From an uncultured Pseudomonadota bacterium (lineage in GTDB: Bacteria; Myxococcota_A; Bradymonadia; Bradymonadales; GCA-2716585), in the NCBI GenBank assembly GCA_937123825.1, contig CAKZKQ010000163.1, positions 1 through 50,019 on the forward strand: a stretch of 50,019 bases of DNA. Direction: 5' to 3'. The notes beneath the pieces were generated by a model that worked only from the letters and a program-made list of their open reading frames with translations, was not told where the DNA came from and did no database searches. Position numbers and translations under genes: made by a program. Positions within the stretch are counted from its first letter, which is position 1. Each line of letters opens with the position of its first letter. This document shows, piece after piece, positions 25,984 through 33,277 of this stretch.

Positions 25984-26287
25984 GGGTGTACTCCTCCATT
26001 GTGGCCAGGGCGTTCCGAGCGGTCATCGCCTCAGGGCGTGGTCTCTTGCGAGCGGTGGACACCAAAACGTGGTGAGCGCCAGGTGGGCTCACGGGGGGAT
26101 TTGATGTCGATGGAGGGCAGTTTAGGTGGTGGTCGTGGAGGGGTGTTGGCGCATCGTTGGAGAGTTTGATGCGATTGTGTGGCGAATCTGTGCAAAAGCC
26201 TAAAAGTGGCCCTTGTTCACCAAGCCGGATGTCTGGGGCTTGGTATGGGGGGAGAGGATTGAAAAGGGGCGCGCGGTGCTTTGGTCG
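25984..26287. other. Intergenic region between membrane operon and histidine kinase
   Basis: This 304-bp gap lies upstream of the operon (first start at 25983) and downstream of the kinase gene. An imperfect hairpin occurs at 26072-26092 (GTGAGC with GCTCAC, extended by CC/GG past a bulged G). No promoter with good boxes and no gene can be seen. Confidence 0.4.
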
Positions 26288-27943
26288 TCAGGGGGTTTGT
26301 GGTGTGGGCGGCGTGGCGGGCAGCGTGATGTGGAAGGTGGCGCCCGGCTGATTGGGTGTGTCGACGAGCGTGATGGTGCCTGAGTGGGCCTCGATGAGGG
26401 CGGCGATGACTGAGAGCCCAAGGCCGGTGCCGCCGTGGTCGCGCGCGGTGGTGAAGAAGGGCGTAAAGATGCGGCTGCGGTTTGCGGCAGAGACCCCGGG
26501 GCCGTTGTCGCTGACGGTGATGGTGGTGTGGGATTGATCGGTGTCGAGGGTGATGTCGATCTGGACATCGTCGCCGCCGTGTTGTTGGGCGTTGGAGATG
26601 AGGTTGGTCAGGAGGGTTTCGGCGGTCTCGGGGTCCATGGCGACGTGGATGGGGTGGTCGGGGTGGTGGAGGCGCAGGTTCTGCGTGCCGAGGTTGTGGT
26701 GCGCGATGATGTCTTTGAGCAGCGGCAGCAGATGGGTTTGGTGGTTGCCGGGTTGGAATACGTCGGCGCGGGCCAGATCCAGCAAGCGCGTGACGAGGCG
26801 TTGGAGCCGCTCGGCGTGTCGATCGGCCATGGAGAGGAAGCGGGCGCGCTCGGCGGGCTCCATTTGATCGATGTGGTCTTCGAGCAGTTCGAGCGCGCCT
26901 CGGATGGAGGCCAACGGCGTTTTGAACTCGTGGGAGACGTTGGCGGCAAAGTTTTGGATGTAGCTGGCGCGTTCATCGAGCGAGCGGGCCATGCTGACGA
27001 TGGCCTCGGAGAGGAGTTGGACCTCGTAGGTGACGGGCTTGGCCAGGGGGACCATGGCGCTGCGATCCCCGCGCGCGACGGCGGCGGCCTGGGCGATCAG
27101 TTCGTGCACGGGTGTGACGATGGCTCTGGAGATGAAGAGCGACTGTCCAATGACGGCGGCGATCAAGACCAGGATGATGGTCATGACCACGGCCAGATCC
27201 GAGCGCAGCACAGCCCAGTGGCTGCGGGGTGCCGATGAGAGCAAGAGCACACCGATGACGCGCTCCTGGTAGAGCAGAGGGCTGGCCAGGACCAGTTGCA
27301 TGTCGTCGCGGCGATCGGGCTTGAGGCGTTGTTGGCAGGCGTTGCCGCAGCGGCGCAAGAGGCGTTGGGGTTTGCCTTGTTGGAGGGCCAGGGTGACTTC
27401 GGGGCGCATGTGCGCCAGATCGTGGCCCATGTCGTCCTGGGTGGAGGCCAGGACGCGGCCTTGATGGTCCAGGAGCCAGGCGGTGGCCATGGTGCGCGCT
27501 TCGAGTCTGGGCATCAGGGCGCGCAGTCCGGCGCTGGCCTTGACCAGGTGTGGGTCCATGTCGCCCGAGGCGGCCTGGGTGTGCTGGAGCGGTGCGGGCT
27601 CGATGTCGAGGCGGTTGAGGTTCAGAGTACGTTTGGGCTTTGAGGGGTCTTTGTGGGGGTCTTGGGTGGGGGCTTGGCCTGGTGGCCAGGGGTCTGGGTG
27701 GTCAGCGGGCGGTGTTTGTTGGGTGAGGATTTGTGTCCACAGCGCCGTCAGTGTGGCGTCGAGCATGAGCAGCTCGGCTTCGGTGCGTTGGAGTTGTTCG
27801 TTTTCGTAGACCCGCGCGCTCCATAGGCCGAGCAGGGGCATGGAGAGGATGGTGAGGTTGAGCAGCAGCAGCAAGGTGCGCAGCCGGTAGCGGCGGCGCG
27901 GCGCAGGGGGAGAGGTTTTGAGGGCCTCATCCAAGGCAGTCAC
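26288..27943 (-). CDS. Sensor histidine kinase
   Basis: A 551-residue kinase. A transmembrane helix lies at about 22-42. The periplasmic part (43-245) contains a Pro/Lys-rich insert and a double-cysteine turn CGNAC (199-203). The second helix is at about 249-270, followed by a HAMP linker (VTPVHELIAQAAAVARGDRS). HisKA carries the phosphoaccepting H338 in VSHEFKTPL. The ATPase has N-box N451 (NLISNAQQ), G1 DNGPG (479-483) and G2 GGTGLGLS. The sensed signal is unknown. GTG at 27943 lies inside the end of the response regulator gene (17-bp overlap), so the two are translated together. Confidence 0.86.
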   Translation of the reverse strand: MTALDEALKTSPPAPRRRYRLRTLLLLLNLTILSMPLLGLWSARVYENEQLQRTEAELLMLDATLTALWTQILTQQTPPADHPDPWPPGQAPTQDPHKDPSKPKRTLNLNRLDIEPAPLQHTQAASGDMDPHLVKASAGLRALMPRLEARTMATAWLLDHQGRVLASTQDDMGHDLAHMRPEVTLALQQGKPQRLLRRCGNACQQRLKPDRRDDMQLVLASPLLYQERVIGVLLLSSAPRSHWAVLRSDLAVVMTIILVLIAAVIGQSLFISRAIVTPVHELIAQAAAVARGDRSAMVPLAKPVTYEVQLLSEAIVSMARSLDERASYIQNFAANVSHEFKTPLASIRGALELLEDHIDQMEPAERARFLSMADRHAERLQRLVTRLLDLARADVFQPGNHQTHLLPLLKDIIAHHNLGTQNLRLHHPDHPIHVAMDPETAETLLTNLISNAQQHGGDDVQIDITLDTDQSHTTITVSDNGPGVSAANRSRIFTPFFTTARDHGGTGLGLSVIAALIEAHSGTITLVDTPNQPGATFHITLPATPPTPQTP

Positions 27944-28625
27944 CGCATTTGTAGCCCAGGCCGTGGACGGTTTCGATGGGGGTGGCGCCCAGGGCCGCGA
28001 ACTTGCGTCGGATGCGCGTGATGTGGCTGTCGATGGTGCGGTCGCTGACGATCGTCTGGTCGCGGTAGGCCTTGGAGATCAGTTCATCGCGGGTGAAGAC
28101 CTTGCCGGGGTAGCCAAGGAGGGTCTGGAGGACGCCAAACTCGGTGACGGTCAGCGAGACCTCGGTCTGGTCCCAGAAGACCTTGAAGCGCACCGGATCG
28201 AGCGTGAGGCGGCCGTGTTTGATGTCTTGGGCTTTGTCGGCGCTGGTGTCTTCGGGCGCGCTTTGTCGCTCAAGGCGCCGCCCGATGGCTTTGACGCGCG
28301 CGGCCAACTCTCTGGGGCTGAAGGGTTTGGTGATGTAGTCATCGCCGCCCAGCTCCAGCCCGAGGATCCGATCGACTTCATCGTCGCGAGAGGTCAGGAA
28401 GATGATGGGGACGTTGGAGCGTCGGCGCAGGCGCGTGCAGACCTCGGTGCCGTCCATTTCGGGCATGAGGATGTCGAGGATGATGAGATCGGGGCTGTGT
28501 GTGTGTGCCATGGTCAGTCCCTGGAGGCCGTTGGAGGCTTCGAGGGTCTGGTGTCCGGCTTTGTTGAGCGCGAACGCCACCACGGCGCGGATGTCCGCGT
28601 CGTCATCGACAATGAGGATTTTCAT
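27927..28625 (-). CDS. OmpR-family response regulator
   Basis: A 232-residue regulator. The receiver domain has acidic pocket residues D7-D9 (IVDDDAD), the phosphoacceptor D51 (LIILDILMPEMDG), the threonine/serine switch (FLTSRDD) and the conserved lysine in ITKPFSP. A linker of about 20 residues leads to a winged-helix DNA-binding domain ending with RTIDSHITRIRRKF and the ETVHGLGYKC wing, typical of OmpR/PhoB. It is first in the operon with the kinase at 26288. Target genes are unknown; the MscS gene next door is transcribed the same way but is separated by 416 bp. Confidence 0.9.
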   Translation of the reverse strand: MKILIVDDDADIRAVVAFALNKAGHQTLEASNGLQGLTMAHTHSPDLIILDILMPEMDGTEVCTRLRRRSNVPIIFLTSRDDEVDRILGLELGGDDYITKPFSPRELAARVKAIGRRLERQSAPEDTSADKAQDIKHGRLTLDPVRFKVFWDQTEVSLTVTEFGVLQTLLGYPGKVFTRDELISKAYRDQTIVSDRTIDSHITRIRRKFAALGATPIETVHGLGYKCGDCLG

Positions 28626-29041
28626 GGCGAGTGGCCCATTTTGGGGGCACGGGCGCGCCTTGCAGGGGGTGTGCAGGGGGCGGTGTGCCGGGATCCGTGT
28701 GGATCAAAGAGATGACCCCACGCAGGGGTGGGGTCAAGGGGCCAAGGTGAGAAATTGTGGTGTGTGGGCCGACAATACGCCGGCCCCCTGATACCAAGCT
28801 GCAGACGTCCGACTTCATTTGTGACGGCCCTTCGCCACAGTTTTGGGACGGCCCTGATGGCGCCATAGACCACAGAACTCGCTTGCGGTAGCGCTGCTAC
28901 AGCTTCGCTCGTCCGTCAGGCCTCTAGCATCCATCATTGCTCGCCCCAAACCTGTGGCTTATCACTGAGAACTTCGGCCCCTGCCATCCGTTATTGCTCG
29001 CCTCAAAGCAAGCCTTTCGTCTGCAGCTTGGTATGGCTGGC
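28626..29041. other. Intergenic region with inverted-repeat element
   Basis: This 416-bp gap lies upstream of the response regulator and downstream of the MscS gene. It has hairpins GACCCCA...TGGGGTC (near 28713-28734) and GGGCCG (28766-28771) with CGGCCC (28781-28786), and a 17-bp inverted repeat enclosing 28791-29034. No gene is convincing. Confidence 0.5.
28791..29034. mobile_element. 244-bp candidate element bounded by perfect 17-bp inverted repeats
   Basis: ATACCAAGCTGCAGACG (28791-28807) is exactly repeated in reverse complement at 29018-29034. The interior has no open frame of note but holds a related pair, CCATC..TTGCTCGCC near 28931 and 28987. No clear target-site duplication is visible at the edges. 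The size and structure suggest a non-autonomous insertion or an RNA-level stem; no second copy was found by eye in the window. Confidence 0.4.
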
Positions 29042-29917
29042 TCAGGAGGCCTGGTGGACGACGATCTGGTTGAAGGGGATGTCCACGCCAGCGGCGTTGA
29101 GGTCGTCGTAGATGGAGGTGCGCAGGTTATGGAGCAGGCCGAGGTAGTCCTCGGATTTGCACCAGGCCATGACGGTGAAGTCGAGGGAGCTGGCGCCGAG
29201 GCCCACAAAGGCGACGGCGGCGCCGGGCTCGGAGAGGGCCAGGTCGGTGCGCTGGGCGGCCTTGGTGAGGATGCCGATGACCTGCTCGACGTCGGAGCCG
29301 TAGGCGACGCCGACGTCAACGGCAGCGCGGCGCGTGCCGAGGGTGGTCATGTTGACGATGGAGCCGCCGGTGACGGCGCCGTTGGGGATGATGATCTTCT
29401 GATTGTCGGGGGTGTGCATGGTGGTGGCAAAGAGGCCGATGTCCTCGACGACGCCGGTCTGGCCGCCAGCGGTGATCATGTCGCCGATGGTGAAGGGGCG
29501 GAAGAAGAGGATCATGACGCCGCTGGCGAAGTGGCTCAGGTTGCCCTGGAGGGCCAGGCCGACGGCGATGCCGGCGCTGCCCAGCAGCGCCACGAGGCTG
29601 GTCGTCTCGATGCCCACGGCGCCCAGGGCGGCGATGACGGCGGCGGCCAGGACGAGGTATTGGGCGATGCCGGCCATAAAGCGGCTGATGGCGACGTCTG
29701 CTTTGCGCTTTTCGAGCATGCGCGAGACGATCTTGTTGGCCCACTTGCTGGCGATCCAGCCCAAAATCAGGATGAAGATGCACAGCAGGAGGCTCTGGCC
29801 CATCTCGATGAAGGTCTTGGCGAGCTCTCCGTAGCTCTCCGGGTTGGCCATTTGCTCCAAAAAGCTGCCGCTGGGGGCGGCTTCGGTCCCGGCGGCGGGT
29901 GCGTTGGTGTCAGGCAT
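29042..29917 (-). CDS. mscS: MscS-family mechanosensitive channel
   Basis: A 291-residue protein, close to the 286 of E. coli MscS. Transmembrane spans lie at about 40-60 and 82-100. The pore-lining helix carries the expected alternation of small residues: LLGSAGIAVGLALQGNLSHF, followed by ASGVMILFFRPFTIGDMI. The cytoplasmic vestibule follows, with VEDIGLFATTMHTPDNQKII and IPNGAVTGGSIVN. It opens under membrane tension to release solutes during osmotic downshock. It is a single gene, and the assignment is firm at family level. Confidence 0.92.
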   Translation of the reverse strand: MPDTNAPAAGTEAAPSGSFLEQMANPESYGELAKTFIEMGQSLLLCIFILILGWIASKWANKIVSRMLEKRKADVAISRFMAGIAQYLVLAAAVIAALGAVGIETTSLVALLGSAGIAVGLALQGNLSHFASGVMILFFRPFTIGDMITAGGQTGVVEDIGLFATTMHTPDNQKIIIPNGAVTGGSIVNMTTLGTRRAAVDVGVAYGSDVEQVIGILTKAAQRTDLALSEPGAAVAFVGLGASSLDFTVMAWCKSEDYLGLLHNLRTSIYDDLNAAGVDIPFNQIVVHQAS

Positions 29918-30284
29918 GGGTCGTGATCCTCTCTGTGTGTTTTGCTGAACCTGCGCTGAGGTCGTTGCTCAGTCAGGGGCGTGTGTGTGTTTTGTGCGGC
30001 GCTACTTGTCTGTGTCAGCGCGGGCGCAAAAGGGGATTGGCGCGCACAGCCGGCGCCGTGTTGGCCGTGGTCTGTTGGGGTGCTGATGGTGTTCAGCGCC
30101 AGGACAGACCGGTGGCCGGGTGCGGTGGACCTTTGGTCACCGCGTTGGATATCAAAGTGAGTGTGGTCGAGTCAGATGGTGTCGGTGCGGCCTTTGGGGC
30201 AGTGCCGTCTTGGGCTTTTGTCCAAAGGGCTGCGGTGTGCAAGGCCTGCCGTGTCTTTTGGGAGCACGGCGAGCCTTGGGTGCA
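29918..30284. other. Intergenic region, nothing recognised
   Basis: A 367-bp gap between the DUF3078 gene's stop and the MscS start. Scanning both strands I see no gene, no strong hairpin and no recognisable promoter. Confidence 0.4.
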
Positions 30285-31337
30285 TCATTCGTCACCCAGC
30301 AGGGTGTAGCCGAAGGTCAGCAGGAGGTTGTTCTGAATCTGGAACTCGTCCAGGAGGACGGGCTGGCGGATGGCTTTGAACTCGTAGTCGAGCGAGGCCC
30401 AGGAGACGAGCTTGAAGGAGAGTTGGGCGTAGACGGTGACGTTGGTCAGGTCCACGGCGCTCTTGTCGGTGTCGGCGTCGGAGCTGCTGAAGAAAGGCGT
30501 CAGGCTTTCAGCGCCGGCCTTGTAGGTGACGCGCTTGCCGAAGGCGGCGCCGGTGGCGGTCAGGGCCGCTTCGGCACCAGCCTGGGAGGAGTCCACGAGG
30601 CGGTCCACTTCGATTTCAGCGGTGTCGCCGTTGTCGTTGATGGCCAGGCCGCCGTCGGCAAAGATCTGCTGAGCACCAAGACCGATACGGAATTCGATGC
30701 TGAGCCAGCGGTGGTCGAGGGGGCGAGCGAAGAAACCGGCCGATTCCTTCAGCGTCAGGGGCTGGAGGGGGTCGGTCAGCTTGAGGCGGTCGGCGGTGAT
30801 GTTCTCCACGGTGCCGTCGGCGCCACGGATGATGTAGTCCTTGGTTTCAGCCTGGACATCTTCACCCTGGAAGATGGAGGTCTGAAGGTTGAGGCGCGCG
30901 AAGGGACCAAACCACGGCACGCTCTCAAAGTGGTAGTAGTAGATGGTTTCGAGGGTCATCAAGTCGTTGGTGCGGACGAACTCATCGACGACCGGGGTCT
31001 GGGTGAAGGTGTTGGCGATGTCGAGCCGTGAGCGCACCTCGTGGCCGCCCTTGTTGTAGTCGGCGCCGAAGTTGAACTTGCTGCCCAGGGTGATGGAGGT
31101 GCCATCGGGCTGACCGACGACCGAGTCGTTCTGGCTGACGTTGACCGTGGCGCCGATGCTCAGCGTGAAGTCCCAGCCGTCCTCGCTCTTGTCGCCCTGC
31201 GCCAGGATATCCTCATCCGGCACATAGTCGGGGTCGTCTTGTGCAAAGGCGACGGCGCTGGTGCTCAGAAGAGCGCCGGTGAGCAGTCCGGTCAGCAGGC
31301 GCCGTTTAAGAGAGGTGGGTGTGTTGTGCTGGCTCAT
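30285..31337 (-). CDS. DUF3078 outer-membrane beta-barrel protein
   Basis: A 350-residue exported protein. The signal peptide is residues 1-32 (RRLLTGLLTGALLSTSAVAFA). The mature part has alternating strands (FTLSIGATVNVSQN, SKFNFGADYNKGGHEVRSRLDI, TIYYYHFESVPWFGPFARLNL). It ends in the very characteristic stretch ASLDYEFKAIRQPVLLDEFQ, followed by a last strand ending in aromatic Tyr. This wording matches DUF3078-like barrels. Role unknown; probably an outer-membrane channel or assembly protein. AAGGAG is about 12 nt before ATG. A good promoter is seen upstream at 31457-31485. Confidence 0.75.
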   Translation of the reverse strand: MSQHNTPTSLKRRLLTGLLTGALLSTSAVAFAQDDPDYVPDEDILAQGDKSEDGWDFTLSIGATVNVSQNDSVVGQPDGTSITLGSKFNFGADYNKGGHEVRSRLDIANTFTQTPVVDEFVRTNDLMTLETIYYYHFESVPWFGPFARLNLQTSIFQGEDVQAETKDYIIRGADGTVENITADRLKLTDPLQPLTLKESAGFFARPLDHRWLSIEFRIGLGAQQIFADGGLAINDNGDTAEIEVDRLVDSSQAGAEAALTATGAAFGKRVTYKAGAESLTPFFSSSDADTDKSAVDLTNVTVYAQLSFKLVSWASLDYEFKAIRQPVLLDEFQIQNNLLLTFGYTLLGDE

Positions 31338-31918
31338 GTCGATGTGTCTCCTTCCTGCAGTGTGTATTTCGGTTCTGATATGGGTGTTGAGAGCTTTGGG
31401 TTTTGTATCTGGCTTCGGGTTGGGCTTGGTGGTATGCCTTTGCTGTCCCGCTATGTTTGATATGGCTGAAAGTTTCTTGTGTCAATGTAAAAATGCGTCA
31501 TTTGTGTAAAGTTGATGTGTTTTGTTTGATGTGGTTGGAATTTTTAAGTTCAATGGCTTTGACGCAGATTAGATCAGGAACTCGTGTTAGCCAAGTGAAA
31601 AATGTAAGTGTAGGTAAGAAAAATACGTGCATTTGGTGACATCGGGTTTCCCGTCAATAGGGAATCCATGGCCTTGTGCATGGTTTGATGCCCATGAGCA
31701 CGGGGTCTGTTGGGAAGGAGTGTGTAGGCTGTACGTATGGTTGGTATTGAGAATTTTATGCGTTCAACGCATGTCTTGCCGTCTCTTGGCGGTGCTTCGA
31801 CTGGCCAACGGAGCGCAATCTGGGTCAAGGAGGCCTTCGCAAGGCTGTGGCCCGCAAGGGTGGGCATAGGCCCCCAGGGCGATCGGGTGGGATCAGCGGC
31901 GCGCTCTTGTATGATTGA
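31338..31918. other. Low-GC intergenic region before the DUF3078 gene
   Basis: This 581-bp gap is visibly AT-richer than its surroundings between about 31440 and 31660. It contains the promoter at 31457-31485 and a small imperfect hairpin at about 31645-31668 (GGTTTCCC/GGGAATCC). A 97-codon open frame on the minus strand has no protein-like features. The gap lies between the DUF1552 gene's stop and the DUF3078 start, both on the minus strand. Confidence 0.45.
31457..31485 (-). promoter_or_regulatory. Sigma-70-like promoter of the DUF3078 gene
   Basis: On the minus strand TTGACA (31480-31485, a perfect -35) is followed after 17 bp by TATCAA (31457-31462). Transcription would start near 31450, about 113 nt before the start codon. 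The surrounding AT-rich DNA supports it. Confidence 0.5.
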
Positions 31919-33277
31919 TCAGGCCAGCAACCCCGGCAGCGGTCCGTTGCCCGCGTTGCCAAAGCCTGTGACGTTGTGGCCCATGGCGTGGCAGATGGAG
32001 GTCAGCAGCTCGTTGTGGCGCCGTCCGTAGTGGGACAAGAGGCGTCCGGTGCGCAAACACCCCCCAGCGCCGCCCGCCATCACAAAGGGCATGTTGTCGT
32101 GGCGGTGGGTGTTGCCGTCCGAGACCTCCGTGCAGAGCCACAGCAGGCTGTGATCGAGCATGGTGCCGTCGCCCTCGGGTCTGGAGGCCAGCATGTCGAG
32201 CAGGGCGGCGAACTGGCTGACGAACCAGCGCCGCTGGGCCACAAAGTCGGTGAACTCGCGCTTGGCGCGGTCGTGGCGCGAGCCGTAGTGGGAGGCCTGG
32301 TGGCTGCGCATGTCAAAGCCCGGGTCGTGCATCTCGCTGTCGGGGAAGCGGCTCATGATGAGTTCGCTGGTGTGGTGCGAGGCCTGGATGACGCCCACGC
32401 GGGTCAGGTCGCAGGCCATTGCCTGGACCATCAACTCCATCTGGAGGCGCAGCGTGATGGGGAAGCGCGACGGGTCGTAGAGCCCGTCGGGGGTCAGCCC
32501 GGCGGTGTTCTGGCTGGGGTTCTGGCAGGTGGGGATGGAGGGCATGTCGCTGGCGTCGGCCTTGAGCCTGGCCTCGACCTCGCGCAGCGACTCCAGGTGT
32601 TGGTCAAGTTTGATTTTCTCCACGTTGCCCAGCCGCCCGCGCAAGTCGTTCATGTCGGCCAGGACGCCGTCGATGACGCTGGTGCGCATCAACTGCCGCC
32701 GCGTGGGGCCGCCGCCGCCCATGTCGCCCTGGGGCAAGCCCTGGCCAAAGAGCCGCGTAAAGGCTCGCATGGGGTTGTCTTCGGGGGCGACGGTCTGGCC
32801 GGGGCCTGAGTAGGAGATGTGTTTGTCTCCCGAGGCGTTGTTGTGGTTGGCCATCGAGCCCAGATAGAGCAACCTGTGGGGGTGTCCGCTGCCGACGCTG
32901 TTGGCCAGGACCTGGTCGACCGAGGCACCGCCACCGCCATCAATGCCGGTCAGCAGCTTTTTGGCCCCGCCGGGGTGGCTGCCGCTGTCGGCTGGGCCCA
33001 TGTCGAGGCCGTTGAGGAAGACGGCCTGCTGGCGAAAGCGCTCCATGGGCTGGAGGCACTCCGAGAGGTTGAAGTTCAACTCCGACCCCGTGCAGTCCCA
33101 CAAGCTCCCTTCGCCTTGCTCGCTGACGCCAGGGACGCCGTCGGGGAAGTAGAAGATGATCAGCCGTTTGGCTTGCCCGGCAGCGGCTCGGGCGCGTTGG
33201 TCGCCGCACAGGATGTCGTAGAAAGGCAGCGCCAGCGAGGCGGCGCCGATGGCCTTGAGGAAGTCGCGTCGTTTCAT
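31919..33277 (-). CDS. Tat-exported DUF1552 protein (locus 2)
   Basis: A 452-residue protein whose N-terminus MKRRDFLKAIGAASL is a textbook twin-arginine signal. The body follows the DUF1552 order: RLIIFYFPDGVPG, GSHPGGAKKLLTG, YLGSMANHNNAS, LDQHLESLREVEARL, MACDLTRVGVIQASHH, LLWLCTEVSDGNTH and MPFVMAGGAGG. Two conserved histidine-rich spots (MRSHQASHYGS, SDGNTHRHDN) could bind metal, but no activity is proven for the family. The start overlaps the DUF1592 stop in TGATG, with GGAGGG upstream. Its counterpart at 19085 is a divergent paralogue. Confidence 0.86.
   Translation of the reverse strand: MKRRDFLKAIGAASLALPFYDILCGDQRARAAAGQAKRLIIFYFPDGVPGVSEQGEGSLWDCTGSELNFNLSECLQPMERFRQQAVFLNGLDMGPADSGSHPGGAKKLLTGIDGGGGASVDQVLANSVGSGHPHRLLYLGSMANHNNASGDKHISYSGPGQTVAPEDNPMRAFTRLFGQGLPQGDMGGGGPTRRQLMRTSVIDGVLADMNDLRGRLGNVEKIKLDQHLESLREVEARLKADASDMPSIPTCQNPSQNTAGLTPDGLYDPSRFPITLRLQMELMVQAMACDLTRVGVIQASHHTSELIMSRFPDSEMHDPGFDMRSHQASHYGSRHDRAKREFTDFVAQRRWFVSQFAALLDMLASRPEGDGTMLDHSLLWLCTEVSDGNTHRHDNMPFVMAGGAGGCLRTGRLLSHYGRRHNELLTSICHAMGHNVTGFGNAGNGPLPGLLA

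Noticed and set aside
26072..26092. Hairpin downstream of the kinase operon as intrinsic terminator
   Set aside because: The stem is imperfect, no T tract follows on either strand, and it lies more than 170 bp from the kinase stop.
31574..31867. 97-codon minus-strand open frame in the AT-rich gap
   Set aside because: No ribosome site, no hydrophobic or domain pattern; probably chance.
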